Shown in pieces: positions 8,152-16,476 of a stretch of DNA of 64,000 bases (positions are counted from its first letter, which is position 1; every line of letters begins with the position of its first letter). Origin of the DNA: Sphingomonas xanthus (GTDB lineage: Bacteria; Pseudomonadota; Alphaproteobacteria; Sphingomonadales; Sphingomonadaceae). The DNA lies in contig NZ_CP041659.1 in NCBI RefSeq assembly GCF_007998985.1, positions 620,001 to 684,000 on the forward strand. The letters run 5' to 3'. The position numbers were made by a program, and so were the translations under genes. A model generated the notes under the pieces. It was not told the origin of the DNA, did no database searches, and was given only the letters and a program-made list of their open reading frames with translations.

Positions 8152-10194
8152 ATGATCGATAATGTCGCGCTTGAGCGGCGTGCTTTCCTGCGCGCCGCGG
8201 CGCTAACCGGCGCCGGATTTGGCGTGGCCGGAGCCATGCCCGCCTGGGCGCAACCTGTATCCGGCGGCCTCGTCCGGCCGCTGCCGACGGTCAGCGGCAA
8301 CGACATTGCCCTCACCATCGGCAAGGTCGCCGTCCGTGTCGATGGCAAGGTCAGCCGCGCCGTTGGCATCAACGGCACCGTCCCCGGCCCGCTGGTGCGG
8401 CTCAAGGAAGGCCAGAAGGTCCGCCTTCGCGTTCAGAGCACGCTGGACGAGGAAAGCTCAATCCACTGGCATGGCTTGCTCGTGCCATTCGCAATGGACG
8501 GTGTTCCTGGCATCAGCTTCCCCGGCATTATGCCCCGGTCGACCTTCGACTATGAGTTCGAGGTCAATCAGTCGGGCACCTACTGGTATCATAGCCACAG
8601 CGCTTACCAGGAAGAAGATGGCGTTTACGGGCCAATCGTCATCGATCCGGCCGGTCCCGATCCAGTGGCCTTCGATCGCGAGCATGTGCTGGTCCTGTCG
8701 GACCACAGTCCGATGGCCGGCGCCACCATCTACAAGAAACTGAAGCAGATGGGCGGCGGCTATTTCAACATGCAGCGCCTGACCCTGTCGGGACAGCTTG
8801 CCGGCCGCGACCTGCCGGCTTCCGAACGCCGCGAATGGGCCAAGATGCGGATGGATCCGGCCGACATCGCCGATGTTACCGGCTCGACTTACAATTTTAC
8901 GGTCAACGGCTTTGGACCGTTCGACAACTGGACCGGCCTGTTCAGGCCGGGCGAGCGGGTGCGCTTGCGCATCATCAACGCCGCCGCGCAGTCCAACTTT
9001 AATGTCCGCATCCCCGACTTGCCGATGACGGTGGTCCAGGCCGATGGGCAGAATGTCCGTCCGGTCACCGTCGATGAACTCCAGATCGGCGTCGCCGAGA
9101 CCTACGATGTCGTCGTGACGCCGGGCGACCGCGCCTACAGTTTCGTCAGCGAGTCCATCGACCGGTCCGGCCTCGGCCGCGCCACTCTGGCGCCGCGCGA
9201 GGGCATGTCGGCACCCGTTCCGCCGCTCCGCCCACGGCCGGTGCTGACCATGAAGGACATGGGGATGGACATGAGCGGCATGAATCACGGCGGAATGGCT
9301 GGCATGGCCGGGATGGACATGCCCAATGCGCCTAACCCGGCGGCGGTTCGCGGCGTCGACCCATCGGCCGAGCAGAATGCCTCCCGCAACCTGTGGAAGC
9401 TGACCGGATGGAAGGAGCCGACCGACCACGGAACGATCAAGTCGGCCGCGGTTGCGGCGAGCGCCGCTATGGCGGGCATGGATCATGCCGCCATGGGCCA
9501 CGGCACCGCGGCTGCCACCCCCGCTCCTACCGGTTCGATGGCCGGCATGGATCATTCCGCGATGACCGGAGCCGCGCCGACCGGCGGCACAGCCGCTGCG
9601 CCGATGGGTCATGGGGCAAGCGGGGGTTCCATGTCGCACAGCATGCGGGACTTCTCCAATGCGCCTCAGGTCGACAAGAACCCCGGCGTCCAGACGATTT
9701 CACCGAACCCGGTCGATCGTACTGGTGAACCGGGCGCTGGTCTGGAAGGTCTCGATCATCGCGTGTTGACCTATCGCGACCTGGTGTCGCTCAACCGCAA
9801 TCCAGATGTGCGGGCGCCGACGCGCTCGCTCGACATCCATCTCACCGGCAACATGGAACGCTATATGTGGTCGTTCGACGGCGTAAAGATGAGCGAGCCG
9901 GCTGAGCCGATTCCGTTCCGCCTCAACGAGCGGGTGCGGGTGACGCTGATCAACGACACGATGATGCCGCACCCGATCCACCTGCACGGCCATTTCTTCG
10001 AGCTGGTGACGGGCCATGGCGCCTATGGGCCGCGAAAGCACACGGTCAATGTCGCGCCGGGTGGAAAGGTCAGCTTCGATGTGACTGCCGACGCCCAGGG
10101 CGACTGGGCGTTCCACTGTCACAATCTCTACCACATGACCGCCGGGATGATGCGCGTCGTCACGGTCCGTCCCGATCAGGGAGGCAACCAATGA
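8152..10194 (+). CDS. copA: Copper-resistance multicopper oxidase CopA/PcoA type
   Basis: 680 residues from ATG 8152, which places the twin-arginine signal (ERRAFLRAAALTGAG) at residues 8-22 with cleavage near AWA-QP. Copper ligands are in place: HWHG (105-108), WYHSH (145-149), HPIHLHG (607-613) and HCHNLYH with axial Met (655-666). Between domains lies a Met/His-rich region with repeats such as MAGMDH and MDMSGMNHGGM, as in PcoA. Exported folded through Tat, it oxidises Cu(I) in the periplasm. Its stop overlaps the start of copB (ATGA). Confidence 0.95.
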   Translation: MIDNVALERRAFLRAAALTGAGFGVAGAMPAWAQPVSGGLVRPLPTVSGNDIALTIGKVAVRVDGKVSRAVGINGTVPGPLVRLKEGQKVRLRVQSTLDEESSIHWHGLLVPFAMDGVPGISFPGIMPRSTFDYEFEVNQSGTYWYHSHSAYQEEDGVYGPIVIDPAGPDPVAFDREHVLVLSDHSPMAGATIYKKLKQMGGGYFNMQRLTLSGQLAGRDLPASERREWAKMRMDPADIADVTGSTYNFTVNGFGPFDNWTGLFRPGERVRLRIINAAAQSNFNVRIPDLPMTVVQADGQNVRPVTVDELQIGVAETYDVVVTPGDRAYSFVSESIDRSGLGRATLAPREGMSAPVPPLRPRPVLTMKDMGMDMSGMNHGGMAGMAGMDMPNAPNPAAVRGVDPSAEQNASRNLWKLTGWKEPTDHGTIKSAAVAASAAMAGMDHAAMGHGTAAATPAPTGSMAGMDHSAMTGAAPTGGTAAAPMGHGASGGSMSHSMRDFSNAPQVDKNPGVQTISPNPVDRTGEPGAGLEGLDHRVLTYRDLVSLNRNPDVRAPTRSLDIHLTGNMERYMWSFDGVKMSEPAEPIPFRLNERVRVTLINDTMMPHPIHLHGHFFELVTGHGAYGPRKHTVNVAPGGKVSFDVTADAQGDWAFHCHNLYHMTAGMMRVVTVRPDQGGNQ

Positions 10195-11411
10195 CCTTCG
10201 TAAAGTGCATCCTGCCGCTACTCGCGGCGACCGCCAGCGTCGCCGTCGCGGCGCCCGCCGCCGCGCAGATGAACCATAGCAACATGCCGGGCATGACGAT
10301 GCCGATGCCGGCGAAGAAGGCGCCGGCGAAAAAACCCGCTGCGAAGAAAACGATCGCCAAGAAGCCGATGGCGAAGAAACCGGCCGCAAAAAAGGCTGGC
10401 CCAAAAAAGCCGGTTGCACAAAAGGGTGCCACCAAGCCGGCAGATCCGCATGCGGGTCATGACATGTCGTCAATGCCGGGCATGCAAACACCGGCCGCAT
10501 CGGCACCGCCGCAGACGACCTGTCTGCCGGAGCATGCGGCGATGGGGCACTGCACTCTGCCGACGACCCAGCCAGCCCCGCCTCCTGAGCCCACCTGCAT
10601 GCCAGAGCATGCCGCGATGGGCCATTGCACCCCGGCGACAACCAACACCGCCGAGGGCACGAGTTTGCCAGCCGGCAACGCCCCGCCGCCGCCGGTGCCG
10701 ACCGACCATGCGGGCGATGCCGTCTACGGCACGCCAGCGATGGAGATGGGACGCCACCACCTCAAGGAGTTCCATGGCGACCAGAAGTTCTTCCAGGCGC
10801 TGCTCAATGTGTTCGAGGCACAGTTGCGCAACGGCCGCGACGGTTACGAATGGGATGGCGAAGCCTGGTATGGCGGCGACATCAACCGGTTGTGGCTCAA
10901 GAGCGAGGGCGAAGGGGCGTTCGGACGCCCCGTTGAAAAGGCCGAAGTGCAGGCGCTCTACAGCCGCGCGATCGGACCCTATTTCAATGTCCAAGGTGGC
11001 GTGCGTTACGACTTCAAACCCAACCCGTCGCGGGTCTATGCGACTGTCGGGTTCGAGGGACTGGCGCCGAGCTTCTTCGATGTCGAGGGCGCGCTATTCC
11101 TATCGAACAAGGGCGAGCTGATGGCTCGCCTCGAAGGCTATTATGACCAGCGCATTACCCAGCGGCTGATCCTTCAGCCCCGCGCCGAGCTGAACTTCGC
11201 CGCGCAGAGCAGCCGCGAGATCGGCGTCGGCAAGGGACTGAGCGACGCCGAGCTGGGGCTCCGCCTGCGCTACGACATCCGCCGTGAGTTCGCGCCCTAC
11301 ATCGGTGTCCAATACCGCCGTGCCTTCGGTGACACCCGCCAGTTCCTGCGCGCCGAAGGCGAGGATGCGGCCGGCTGGAGCGTCGTCAGCGGCATTCGCA
11401 TGTGGTTCTGA
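10191..11411 (+). CDS. copB: Copper resistance protein CopB, outer-membrane
   Basis: 406 residues. A signal peptide (ending AAPAAAQ) precedes NMPGMTMPMP, a Lys/Ala/Pro repeat region (KKPAAKK, KKPMAKKPAAKK) and two copies of an 11-residue motif, CLPEHAAMGHC (111-121) and CMPEHAAMGHC (136-146). The CopB domain follows (EMGRHHLKEFHGDQ, then strand-rich sequence ending GIRMWF with a C-terminal aromatic, as in outer-membrane barrels). It works with the multicopper oxidase in periplasmic copper sequestration. The Lys-rich tract and the paired Cys motifs are unusual additions. Confidence 0.93.
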   Translation: MTFVKCILPLLAATASVAVAAPAAAQMNHSNMPGMTMPMPAKKAPAKKPAAKKTIAKKPMAKKPAAKKAGPKKPVAQKGATKPADPHAGHDMSSMPGMQTPAASAPPQTTCLPEHAAMGHCTLPTTQPAPPPEPTCMPEHAAMGHCTPATTNTAEGTSLPAGNAPPPPVPTDHAGDAVYGTPAMEMGRHHLKEFHGDQKFFQALLNVFEAQLRNGRDGYEWDGEAWYGGDINRLWLKSEGEGAFGRPVEKAEVQALYSRAIGPYFNVQGGVRYDFKPNPSRVYATVGFEGLAPSFFDVEGALFLSNKGELMARLEGYYDQRITQRLILQPRAELNFAAQSSREIGVGKGLSDAELGLRLRYDIRREFAPYIGVQYRRAFGDTRQFLRAEGEDAAGWSVVSGIRMWF

Positions 11412-11427
11412 TCAAGGGGAGAAAATC

Positions 11428-11928
11428 ATGAGACTTGTCACCGCTTTCGCAACCATTGGGCTGGTCGGTCAGACGGCTATAGCTCAACCCGTCCAGCATC
11501 CGCCGGGCCACTCCAAGACTACTCCAGCCGCCGCCACAGCCGACGAGGCAGCGGTCAAGGATGTGCTGTCGCGCTATAAGTCGGCCATTGAACGGCTCGA
11601 CGCGACGGGGACCGCCGCGCTGTTCGCGGCCGACTCGGCCATCTTCGAGACAGGCGGGGTTGAGGGAACCTACGCTCAATATCTGGACCACCACCTTGGC
11701 CCGGAGTTGAAGGCATTCAAGGCGTTCGCCTTCTCCGACTACAAAGTCGCGGTGCGCTTCGAGGGTCCGGTCGCGCTCGCCACCGAGACCTACAACTATC
11801 GCATCGAGACCAAGTCGGGCGAAATCGCCGAGCGCCGCGGTGTGGCGACCAGCGTCCTCAAGAAGATCGGTGGGCAATGGAAGATCCTGTCAATGCACAA
11901 TAGTGCGCGCAAGCCGAAAGGAAGCTGA
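11428..11928 (+). CDS. Secreted NTF2/SnoaL-like (DUF4440-type) protein
   Basis: 166 residues from ATG 11428 (site AAGGGGAG); the frame upstream overlaps copB. A signal peptide (ATIGLVGQTAIAQ) is followed by a single NTF2-like fold: DEAAVKDVLSRYKSAIERLD, LFAADSAIFETGG, then strands ending GGQWKILSMHNSARK. These cone-shaped domains bind small ligands or catalyse simple reactions; the role here is unknown. It is conserved in position within the copper operon. Confidence 0.8.
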   Translation: MRLVTAFATIGLVGQTAIAQPVQHPPGHSKTTPAAATADEAAVKDVLSRYKSAIERLDATGTAALFAADSAIFETGGVEGTYAQYLDHHLGPELKAFKAFAFSDYKVAVRFEGPVALATETYNYRIETKSGEIAERRGVATSVLKKIGGQWKILSMHNSARKPKGS

Positions 11929-11929
11929 G

Positions 11930-12619
11930 ATGATCTTGGCGGAACACCGAAAAGTCGGCGCGGCTCGCCTGCTCCAATTCATCGTGTTGTTGGCTGTCGT
12001 GATCGGTTTGGTGCTCGTCGCTACACCGGCCTTTGGCCACGAGAAGCACAAAAAGAACAAGGCGCAGGCGGCCCAGGTCGTTCAGCCACCGACGGCGCCG
12101 GGAAATGTTGCGACAGCCGGCAATCAACCTGCGGCGGCCCAGCCGATGTCGCACGACATGATGGGCGACATGGAGATGGAGGTCGACCGCTCGAAACTGC
12201 CATTCCTTGAACGGCTGTTGGGCTGGCTCGGCCGCCTGCATCCATTTGTCGTGCACTTCCCGATCGCTTTCTTTCCAGCCGCGTTGTTCACCGCGGTTGT
12301 CGGCCGACGGCGACCGGCATTTTCGGCGCCGGTTCAGTTCCTTGTCGTCGCCGGGGGCTTGCTCGCGCCGTTCGCGGCCGCCGCCGGGTGGCTGGCGGGC
12401 ATGTCGGCCGATCCCGATCCAATACTGACCTATCACCGTTGGCTTGGTGTCGGCATCGGGATCGCTGGTGCCGGACTGGGAGTCTGGGCTTGGCGCCGGC
12501 CTTGGGAAGACCGCGGGGCCGGAATGATCCTTGCGTTGTCGATCATGACGCTGGCGATCGCCGTGCAGGGCTTCTTGGGCGCAGCGGTCACCCACGGCAT
12601 GGAACATCTGATGTTTTGA
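11930..12619 (+). CDS. DUF2231-family membrane protein
   Basis: 229 residues from ATG 11930, one base after the previous stop (TGAGATG). An N-terminal hydrophobic segment is followed by a His/Lys-rich linker (HEKHKKNK, SHDMMGDMEMEVD). Four membrane helices follow, beginning with the family hallmark RLHPFVVHFPIAFFPAALF and including LTYHRWLGVG and VTHGMEHLMF. Conserved His in the helices resemble haem-ligand placements in related membrane proteins. A part in copper or redox handling is inferred. Confidence 0.8.
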   Translation: MILAEHRKVGAARLLQFIVLLAVVIGLVLVATPAFGHEKHKKNKAQAAQVVQPPTAPGNVATAGNQPAAAQPMSHDMMGDMEMEVDRSKLPFLERLLGWLGRLHPFVVHFPIAFFPAALFTAVVGRRRPAFSAPVQFLVVAGGLLAPFAAAAGWLAGMSADPDPILTYHRWLGVGIGIAGAGLGVWAWRRPWEDRGAGMILALSIMTLAIAVQGFLGAAVTHGMEHLMF

Positions 12620-12631
12620 GGAGGATGAGTG

Positions 12632-13138
12632 ATGGAACAGGGTCATGAAGGTCACGGAACAATGCCGAGCGACATGAAGATGTCCAAGGACATGCAGCGC
12701 CATCATTACCGCATGCTAGCGGTCAATCTCGCCCTCAGCCTGCTGGTTATGTATGTGGCGATGTTCGCCATGATCTGGAGCTTCGGCGAGTTCATCCAGA
12801 ATGTGAACTTCCTCTACATGGCTCTTGTCATGTGGGCGCCGATGGCAATCGTCATGCTGCTGACGATGAAGTCGATGTATCAGGACAAGCGCCTGAACCT
12901 GATCCTCTACGCGGTCTTCGTGCTGACCCTCGTCCTCTCCTTCGCCGCGATCCGAGCGCAGTCACTGGTCGGCGACAAGCAATTCCTGCGCTCGATGATC
13001 CCGCACCATTCGGGCGCCATCCTGATGTGCGAGCGAGCTAAGATCAGTGACCCCGAAGTCCAGCAACTCTGCGCGGATATCATCGCCGGCCAGAAAGCCG
13101 AGATCGACCAGATGAAGGCGATTCTCGAAAGGAAATGA
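12632..13138 (+). CDS. DUF305 membrane protein
   Basis: 168 residues from ATG 12632 (site GAGGATGAG). The N-terminus is Met/His-rich (HEGHGTM, DMKMSKDMQRHHYRM), three helices follow, and the C-terminal DUF305 segment holds the signature FLRSMIPHHSGAILMCERA. DUF305 is ferritin-like and frequent in copper clusters. It overlaps the DUF411 gene by ATGA. Confidence 0.85.
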   Translation: MEQGHEGHGTMPSDMKMSKDMQRHHYRMLAVNLALSLLVMYVAMFAMIWSFGEFIQNVNFLYMALVMWAPMAIVMLLTMKSMYQDKRLNLILYAVFVLTLVLSFAAIRAQSLVGDKQFLRSMIPHHSGAILMCERAKISDPEVQQLCADIIAGQKAEIDQMKAILERK

Positions 13139-13650
13139 CCATGCCGAACACCCTCGACAGGCGAACGCTGGTCGCAATGCTCGCGAGCGCCGGCGTCATC
13201 GCGATCACCGGATGCGGACAGGCGAAGCAATCCGGCAACTCGCAATCCCGTTCGGAGAGCCCGCCGAAAGTCCAGGCTGCCCAAATGACCGTCTACCGCG
13301 ATCCCAGTTGCGGTTGCTGCGAAGCCTGGGCCGCAATTGCCCGCCAGGCCGGCTATCACGTGTCGCTCGTCGACCGGCCGGATATGCCGGCCATCAAGGC
13401 GAAGCTCGGCGTTCCCGAAGAAGTCGCCTCCTGCCACACGGCGACCGTCGAAGGCTTTGTCATCGAAGGGCATGTGCCGATGGAGGACGTCGCGCGTTTG
13501 CTCAAGGACAAATCCGAAGGCATTCGCGGAATCGCAGTTCCTGGCATGCCGCGCGGATCGCCGGGCATGGAAATGCCGGACGGATCGAAGGACGATTTCC
13601 AAGTCATGGCGTTCGACGCGGCCGGAAAGTTGTCGGCCTTCAAAGCTTAG
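13135..13650 (+). CDS. DUF411 metal-binding lipoprotein (CopG-like)
   Basis: 171 residues. The start overlaps the previous stop. An N-terminal RR and hydrophobic stretch lead to the lipobox-like ITGC, so it is probably a periplasmic lipoprotein. The DUF411 core has the redox/metal motif DPSCGCCEAW, ASCHTATVEGFVIEGHVP and the conserved GIAVPGMPRGSPGME. Family members bind copper in the periplasm and accompany cus/cop genes. Confidence 0.88.
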   Translation: MTMPNTLDRRTLVAMLASAGVIAITGCGQAKQSGNSQSRSESPPKVQAAQMTVYRDPSCGCCEAWAAIARQAGYHVSLVDRPDMPAIKAKLGVPEEVASCHTATVEGFVIEGHVPMEDVARLLKDKSEGIRGIAVPGMPRGSPGMEMPDGSKDDFQVMAFDAAGKLSAFKA

Positions 13651-13684
13651 GGCGGGGCGCCCAACAAACTAGATGGAGTTAATT

Positions 13685-14482
13685 ATGAAGAAGGTAATGA
13701 CCGGCCTCGGCGCTATCGCCCTGATGGCCTCGCTGGCAGCGTGCAGCGGCACCGACGAAACCGCGCAGAATGGTGCGGCCAACGACATGAACACAATGAT
13801 GGCCGATCCCGATAATCCGTTCGCCCAGTCGGAAATGGCGATGGACAGTGCAATCAACGCCGCGGTCGGCGTGAACGCCGGGGACAGCTGGGTTCGCAAG
13901 ATGATTGAGCATCACAAGGGCGCGATTGAGATGTCGCGCGTTGCCTTGACGCAGAAGCCAACGGCTGATGCGGCAATGATGGCGCAGCAGACCATCGACA
14001 AGCAAACGAAGGAAATTGCCGATCTCGAAAAGCTGGTCGCGACCGGGAACCCGGACGCGGCGAGTGGCGAACTGTATCGTGCCGCGACCATGCAGATGCA
14101 TGATGCCATGATGGGAGCCAAGGGCGCGGACATTTCCGAGACCTACCTCCGCAAAATGCTGGCCCATCACCAGGGCGCGGTCGCGATGTCGGATGTCGCG
14201 CTGGCCAACGGCGCAACCGGCGCGGTCCGTGCCCAGATCGAAAAGACCAAGGCGGACCAGCAGAAGGAAGTCGCAATTGTCGAAGCGATGCTGCGCGGCG
14301 AGCCGATGACGCCCGCGGCACAAGTCGCGAGCCCGGCCAAGGCGCCGGCACCGGCCGCAAGTCCTCCTGATCCGAAACCGGCCACGGCAAAACCAGCTCC
14401 GGCCAAACCCAAGCCGGCCCCAGAACCTAAAGCGCCAGAGCCGACTTGCTTGCCCGAGCATCGCGCTGCGGGACACTGCTGA
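13685..14482 (+). CDS. Two-repeat DUF305 lipoprotein with C-terminal Cys motif
   Basis: 265 residues from ATG 13685 (GGAG site at 13676-13679). The signal ends LAACS, a lipobox. Two DUF305 units each carry the HH signature: WVRKMIEHHKGAIEMS and YLRKMLAHHQGAVAMS. A Pro/Ala/Lys linker ends in CLPEHRAAGHC, residues 255-265, the same 11-residue pattern found twice in CopB. It is the last gene before the terminator at 14493. It probably binds copper in the periplasm; the tail suggests a shared copper-transfer or docking motif. Confidence 0.88.
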   Translation: MKKVMTGLGAIALMASLAACSGTDETAQNGAANDMNTMMADPDNPFAQSEMAMDSAINAAVGVNAGDSWVRKMIEHHKGAIEMSRVALTQKPTADAAMMAQQTIDKQTKEIADLEKLVATGNPDAASGELYRAATMQMHDAMMGAKGADISETYLRKMLAHHQGAVAMSDVALANGATGAVRAQIEKTKADQQKEVAIVEAMLRGEPMTPAAQVASPAKAPAPAASPPDPKPATAKPAPAKPKPAPEPKAPEPTCLPEHRAAGHC

Positions 14483-14492
14483 GCACTTGATA

Positions 14493-14531
14493 ACGACCCC
14501 GGCGGCAAGCACGCCCGGGGTCGTCTTCATT
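14493..14531 (+). terminator. Hairpin terminator ending the copper operon
   Basis: ACGACCCCGG (14493-14502) pairs perfectly with CCGGGGTCGT (14515-14524), and CTTCATTTG follows. The tail is only moderately U-rich, but the stem is long and GC-rich and sits 11 bases after the last stop of the operon. Confidence 0.75.
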
Positions 14532-14555
14532 TGAGAACTGGAATAACCGCCGCCG

Positions 14556-15260
14556 ATGCGCACGCACATCATCGCCCGCAAGACGCACAAGTGGCTTGGG
14601 CTGTTTATTGGTCTCCAGGTCGTCATTTGGTCGCTGAGCGGCCTCTACATGACCGTCGTCCACATCGACACGATCCACGGCGACCATCTCGTGCGATCGA
14701 CGCATCAGCGATTCGCTGCAGCCGATTCGCTGGTCGATCCTGTCGCCTTGGCCTCGGCCAACGGGGCGAATGCGGTGCGGCTTGCCTGGCTCCGTGACCA
14801 GCCGCTCTTTGTGACCACGTCGGAAGCTGGAGAAACGGCGTTCGACGCGAGTACCGGGAAGCTTGTAGCGGGACCGAATGAAGCGGCGATCCGAGAATTG
14901 GCCCGCTCCTACTATACCGGCCGCAAACCAATTCTGTCGGCAAGACTGATCACAGACATCCCCGGCGAGATACGCGGGCGAAAGCCTCCGCTGTGGCAGG
15001 TCGAGTTCGACCATTGGAACAAACCGACGTTCTACCTGTCGCCTGTGACGGGTGAGTTGGTGTCGCGGCGGCACGAGCTGTGGCGCATCTTCGATTTCGT
15101 CTGGATGCTCCACATCATGGACTATGACGAGCGGGAGAATGTGAACAACACGCTGCTCCGGGTCTTCACTTGGGGAGCGGTGCTGATGGCCCTCTCCGGT
15201 GTCTGGCTGCTGCTTTACGCCTTCCCCAAGAAGAAGAAGAAAAAGGCGTTGACCAAGTGA
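14556..15260 (+). CDS. PepSY-associated membrane protein (first of tandem pair)
   Basis: 234 residues. N-terminal helix HKWLGLFIGLQVVIWSLSGLYM, a periplasmic domain with PepSY-like repeats (FDASTGKLV, WQVEFDHWNKPTFYLSPVTGELV), then the family signature RIFDFVWMLHIMDYDERENVNN and a second helix before a Lys-rich cytoplasmic tail (KKKKKK). Such proteins resemble the transmembrane part of PepSY/FTR-like iron or flavin reductases. It follows the copper operon terminator and overlaps its paralogue by GTGA. Confidence 0.82.
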   Translation: MRTHIIARKTHKWLGLFIGLQVVIWSLSGLYMTVVHIDTIHGDHLVRSTHQRFAAADSLVDPVALASANGANAVRLAWLRDQPLFVTTSEAGETAFDASTGKLVAGPNEAAIRELARSYYTGRKPILSARLITDIPGEIRGRKPPLWQVEFDHWNKPTFYLSPVTGELVSRRHELWRIFDFVWMLHIMDYDERENVNNTLLRVFTWGAVLMALSGVWLLLYAFPKKKKKKALTK

Positions 15261-15976
15261 TCGTCAAATCCATCTGGCTTCGCAAAATCCATAAGTGGGT
15301 CGGGATCGTGATCGGCGTGCAATTTCTGATCTGGGCGATCAGCGGCGCGGCCATGGCATTGATCAGCATGGACGAGGTCGCAGGCGGCGAGAAGGCCGTT
15401 CAGGCTGAGCCGGCACCGCTGCCGACTGCTCGCGGCTGGTCAACCATCCAGCGCCAACTGAGCGGCGAAGGGATCCAAGCCGTGGGCCTTCGCGCCATGC
15501 CGGACAGCCAAGCTATTGAAGTAAAGATCAGCGGTGGCGTAAAGCTCTTTGACGCGACCAGCGGCCTGCCGATGGTCATTGATCGAGCGAAGGCCGCTGC
15601 CGTCGCGAGGGCGACGCATCCCGACGGTTTGGAGCCAACGCGGGTTACGCCGCTGACTGACCTAACCCTCGCCGTCCGCGAGCACGAACTGCCGATCTGG
15701 CGAGCCGACTTCGCGGACGCCAAGCACAGCAGCTACTATGTCTCCGGAACGACCGGCGCGGTGCTCGAACGCCGCAACGACAGCTGGCGCTGGTGGGACT
15801 TCTTCTGGATGCTCCACAACATGGACTACGCGAAGCGCACGAGCTTCAACCATCCACTAATCATCATGGTGGGCTTCGCCATGGCTTGGCTCGCAGTCAC
15901 CGGCTTCTGGCTCCTCTTTCGGACTATGTGGCGCCACGATCTCGTGAAGTTGCGGCAATTTGCGGAGCGCAGCTGA
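15257..15976 (+). CDS. PepSY-associated membrane protein (second of tandem pair)
   Basis: 239 residues from GTG 15257, translationally coupled to the upstream paralogue. Same plan: HKWVGIVIGVQFLIWAISG helix, periplasmic PepSY-type segments (KLFDATSGLPMVIDRAKA, YYVSGTTGAVLERR), WRWWDFFWMLHNMDYAKRTSFNH and a C-terminal helix. The two may form a heterodimer moving electrons or helping metal reduction at the membrane; this is inference. Confidence 0.82.
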   Translation: MIVKSIWLRKIHKWVGIVIGVQFLIWAISGAAMALISMDEVAGGEKAVQAEPAPLPTARGWSTIQRQLSGEGIQAVGLRAMPDSQAIEVKISGGVKLFDATSGLPMVIDRAKAAAVARATHPDGLEPTRVTPLTDLTLAVREHELPIWRADFADAKHSSYYVSGTTGAVLERRNDSWRWWDFFWMLHNMDYAKRTSFNHPLIIMVGFAMAWLAVTGFWLLFRTMWRHDLVKLRQFAERS

Positions 15977-15998
15977 CGCTTCGTTACGCACTGGTTGG

Positions 15999-16403
15999 TC
16001 AATCCGCCCAATCTGCGGGCCGACCTAGCGCCTTCAGTATGCGGCAATCAGCAACCTTGCCGGCGCGGCATTGCCGCACGACTGCAGAGAGTTCCTGTTG
16101 CAGATTCTGAAGTGCTGCAATTTTCCGTTCCACTTCCAGCAGATTGGACTTGGCGATGAAATCCACCTCTCCGCAGTCGCGATCACGCTCGTCGGCGAGG
16201 CTCAGCAAAGCTCGCACCTGATCGATGCCAAATCCCAAATCCCGCGCTCGTCGGATGAAGCCCAGGCGCTCGGCCTCGTTCGAGCCGTAGCTTCGGTAGT
16301 TGCCCTCGGTCCTGGCGACCTGCGGCATCAGGCCGATCTTCTCGTAGTAGCGGATGGTCTCGACCGCCGTGCGGGTCGATCTGGCGAGCTCGCCGATTTT
16401 CAT
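15999..16403 (-). CDS. ZntR/PbrR/CadR-type MerR-family regulator
   Basis: 134 residues, started at MKIGELARST (16403), the standard MerR N-terminus; upstream GTG and ATG codons are in frame. It carries C77 (RDCGEV), C112 and C120 (CRAGKVADC), the three-Cys pattern of divalent-metal sensors (Zn, Cd, Pb), unlike the S77 CueR at 6984. It is divergent from a cation exporter with a perfect operator between them, so it should activate that exporter when metal is present. The exact metal cannot be read. Confidence 0.9.
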   Translation of the reverse strand: MKIGELARSTRTAVETIRYYEKIGLMPQVARTEGNYRSYGSNEAERLGFIRRARDLGFGIDQVRALLSLADERDRDCGEVDFIAKSNLLEVERKIAALQNLQQELSAVVRQCRAGKVADCRILKALGRPADWAD

Positions 16404-16415
16404 GCCAATCATCAC

Positions 16416-16446
16416 TTGACCCTGTAGTTGCTACAGGGTTCATTTG
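16416..16446 (+). promoter_or_regulatory. MerR-family operator/promoter for the CDF exporter
   Basis: TTGACC (-35, 16416-16421) and CATTTG (-10-like, 16441-16446) are 19 bp apart. Between and overlapping the -35 is a perfect dyad ACCCTGTAG-TTG-CTACAGGGT (16419-16439), very close to known PbrR/CadR/ZntR operators. The predicted transcript would begin near 16453, just upstream of ATG 16477. Confidence 0.85.
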
Positions 16447-16476
16447 GGGTGTCACATCGAGTCTGTCGAGGTGGCA

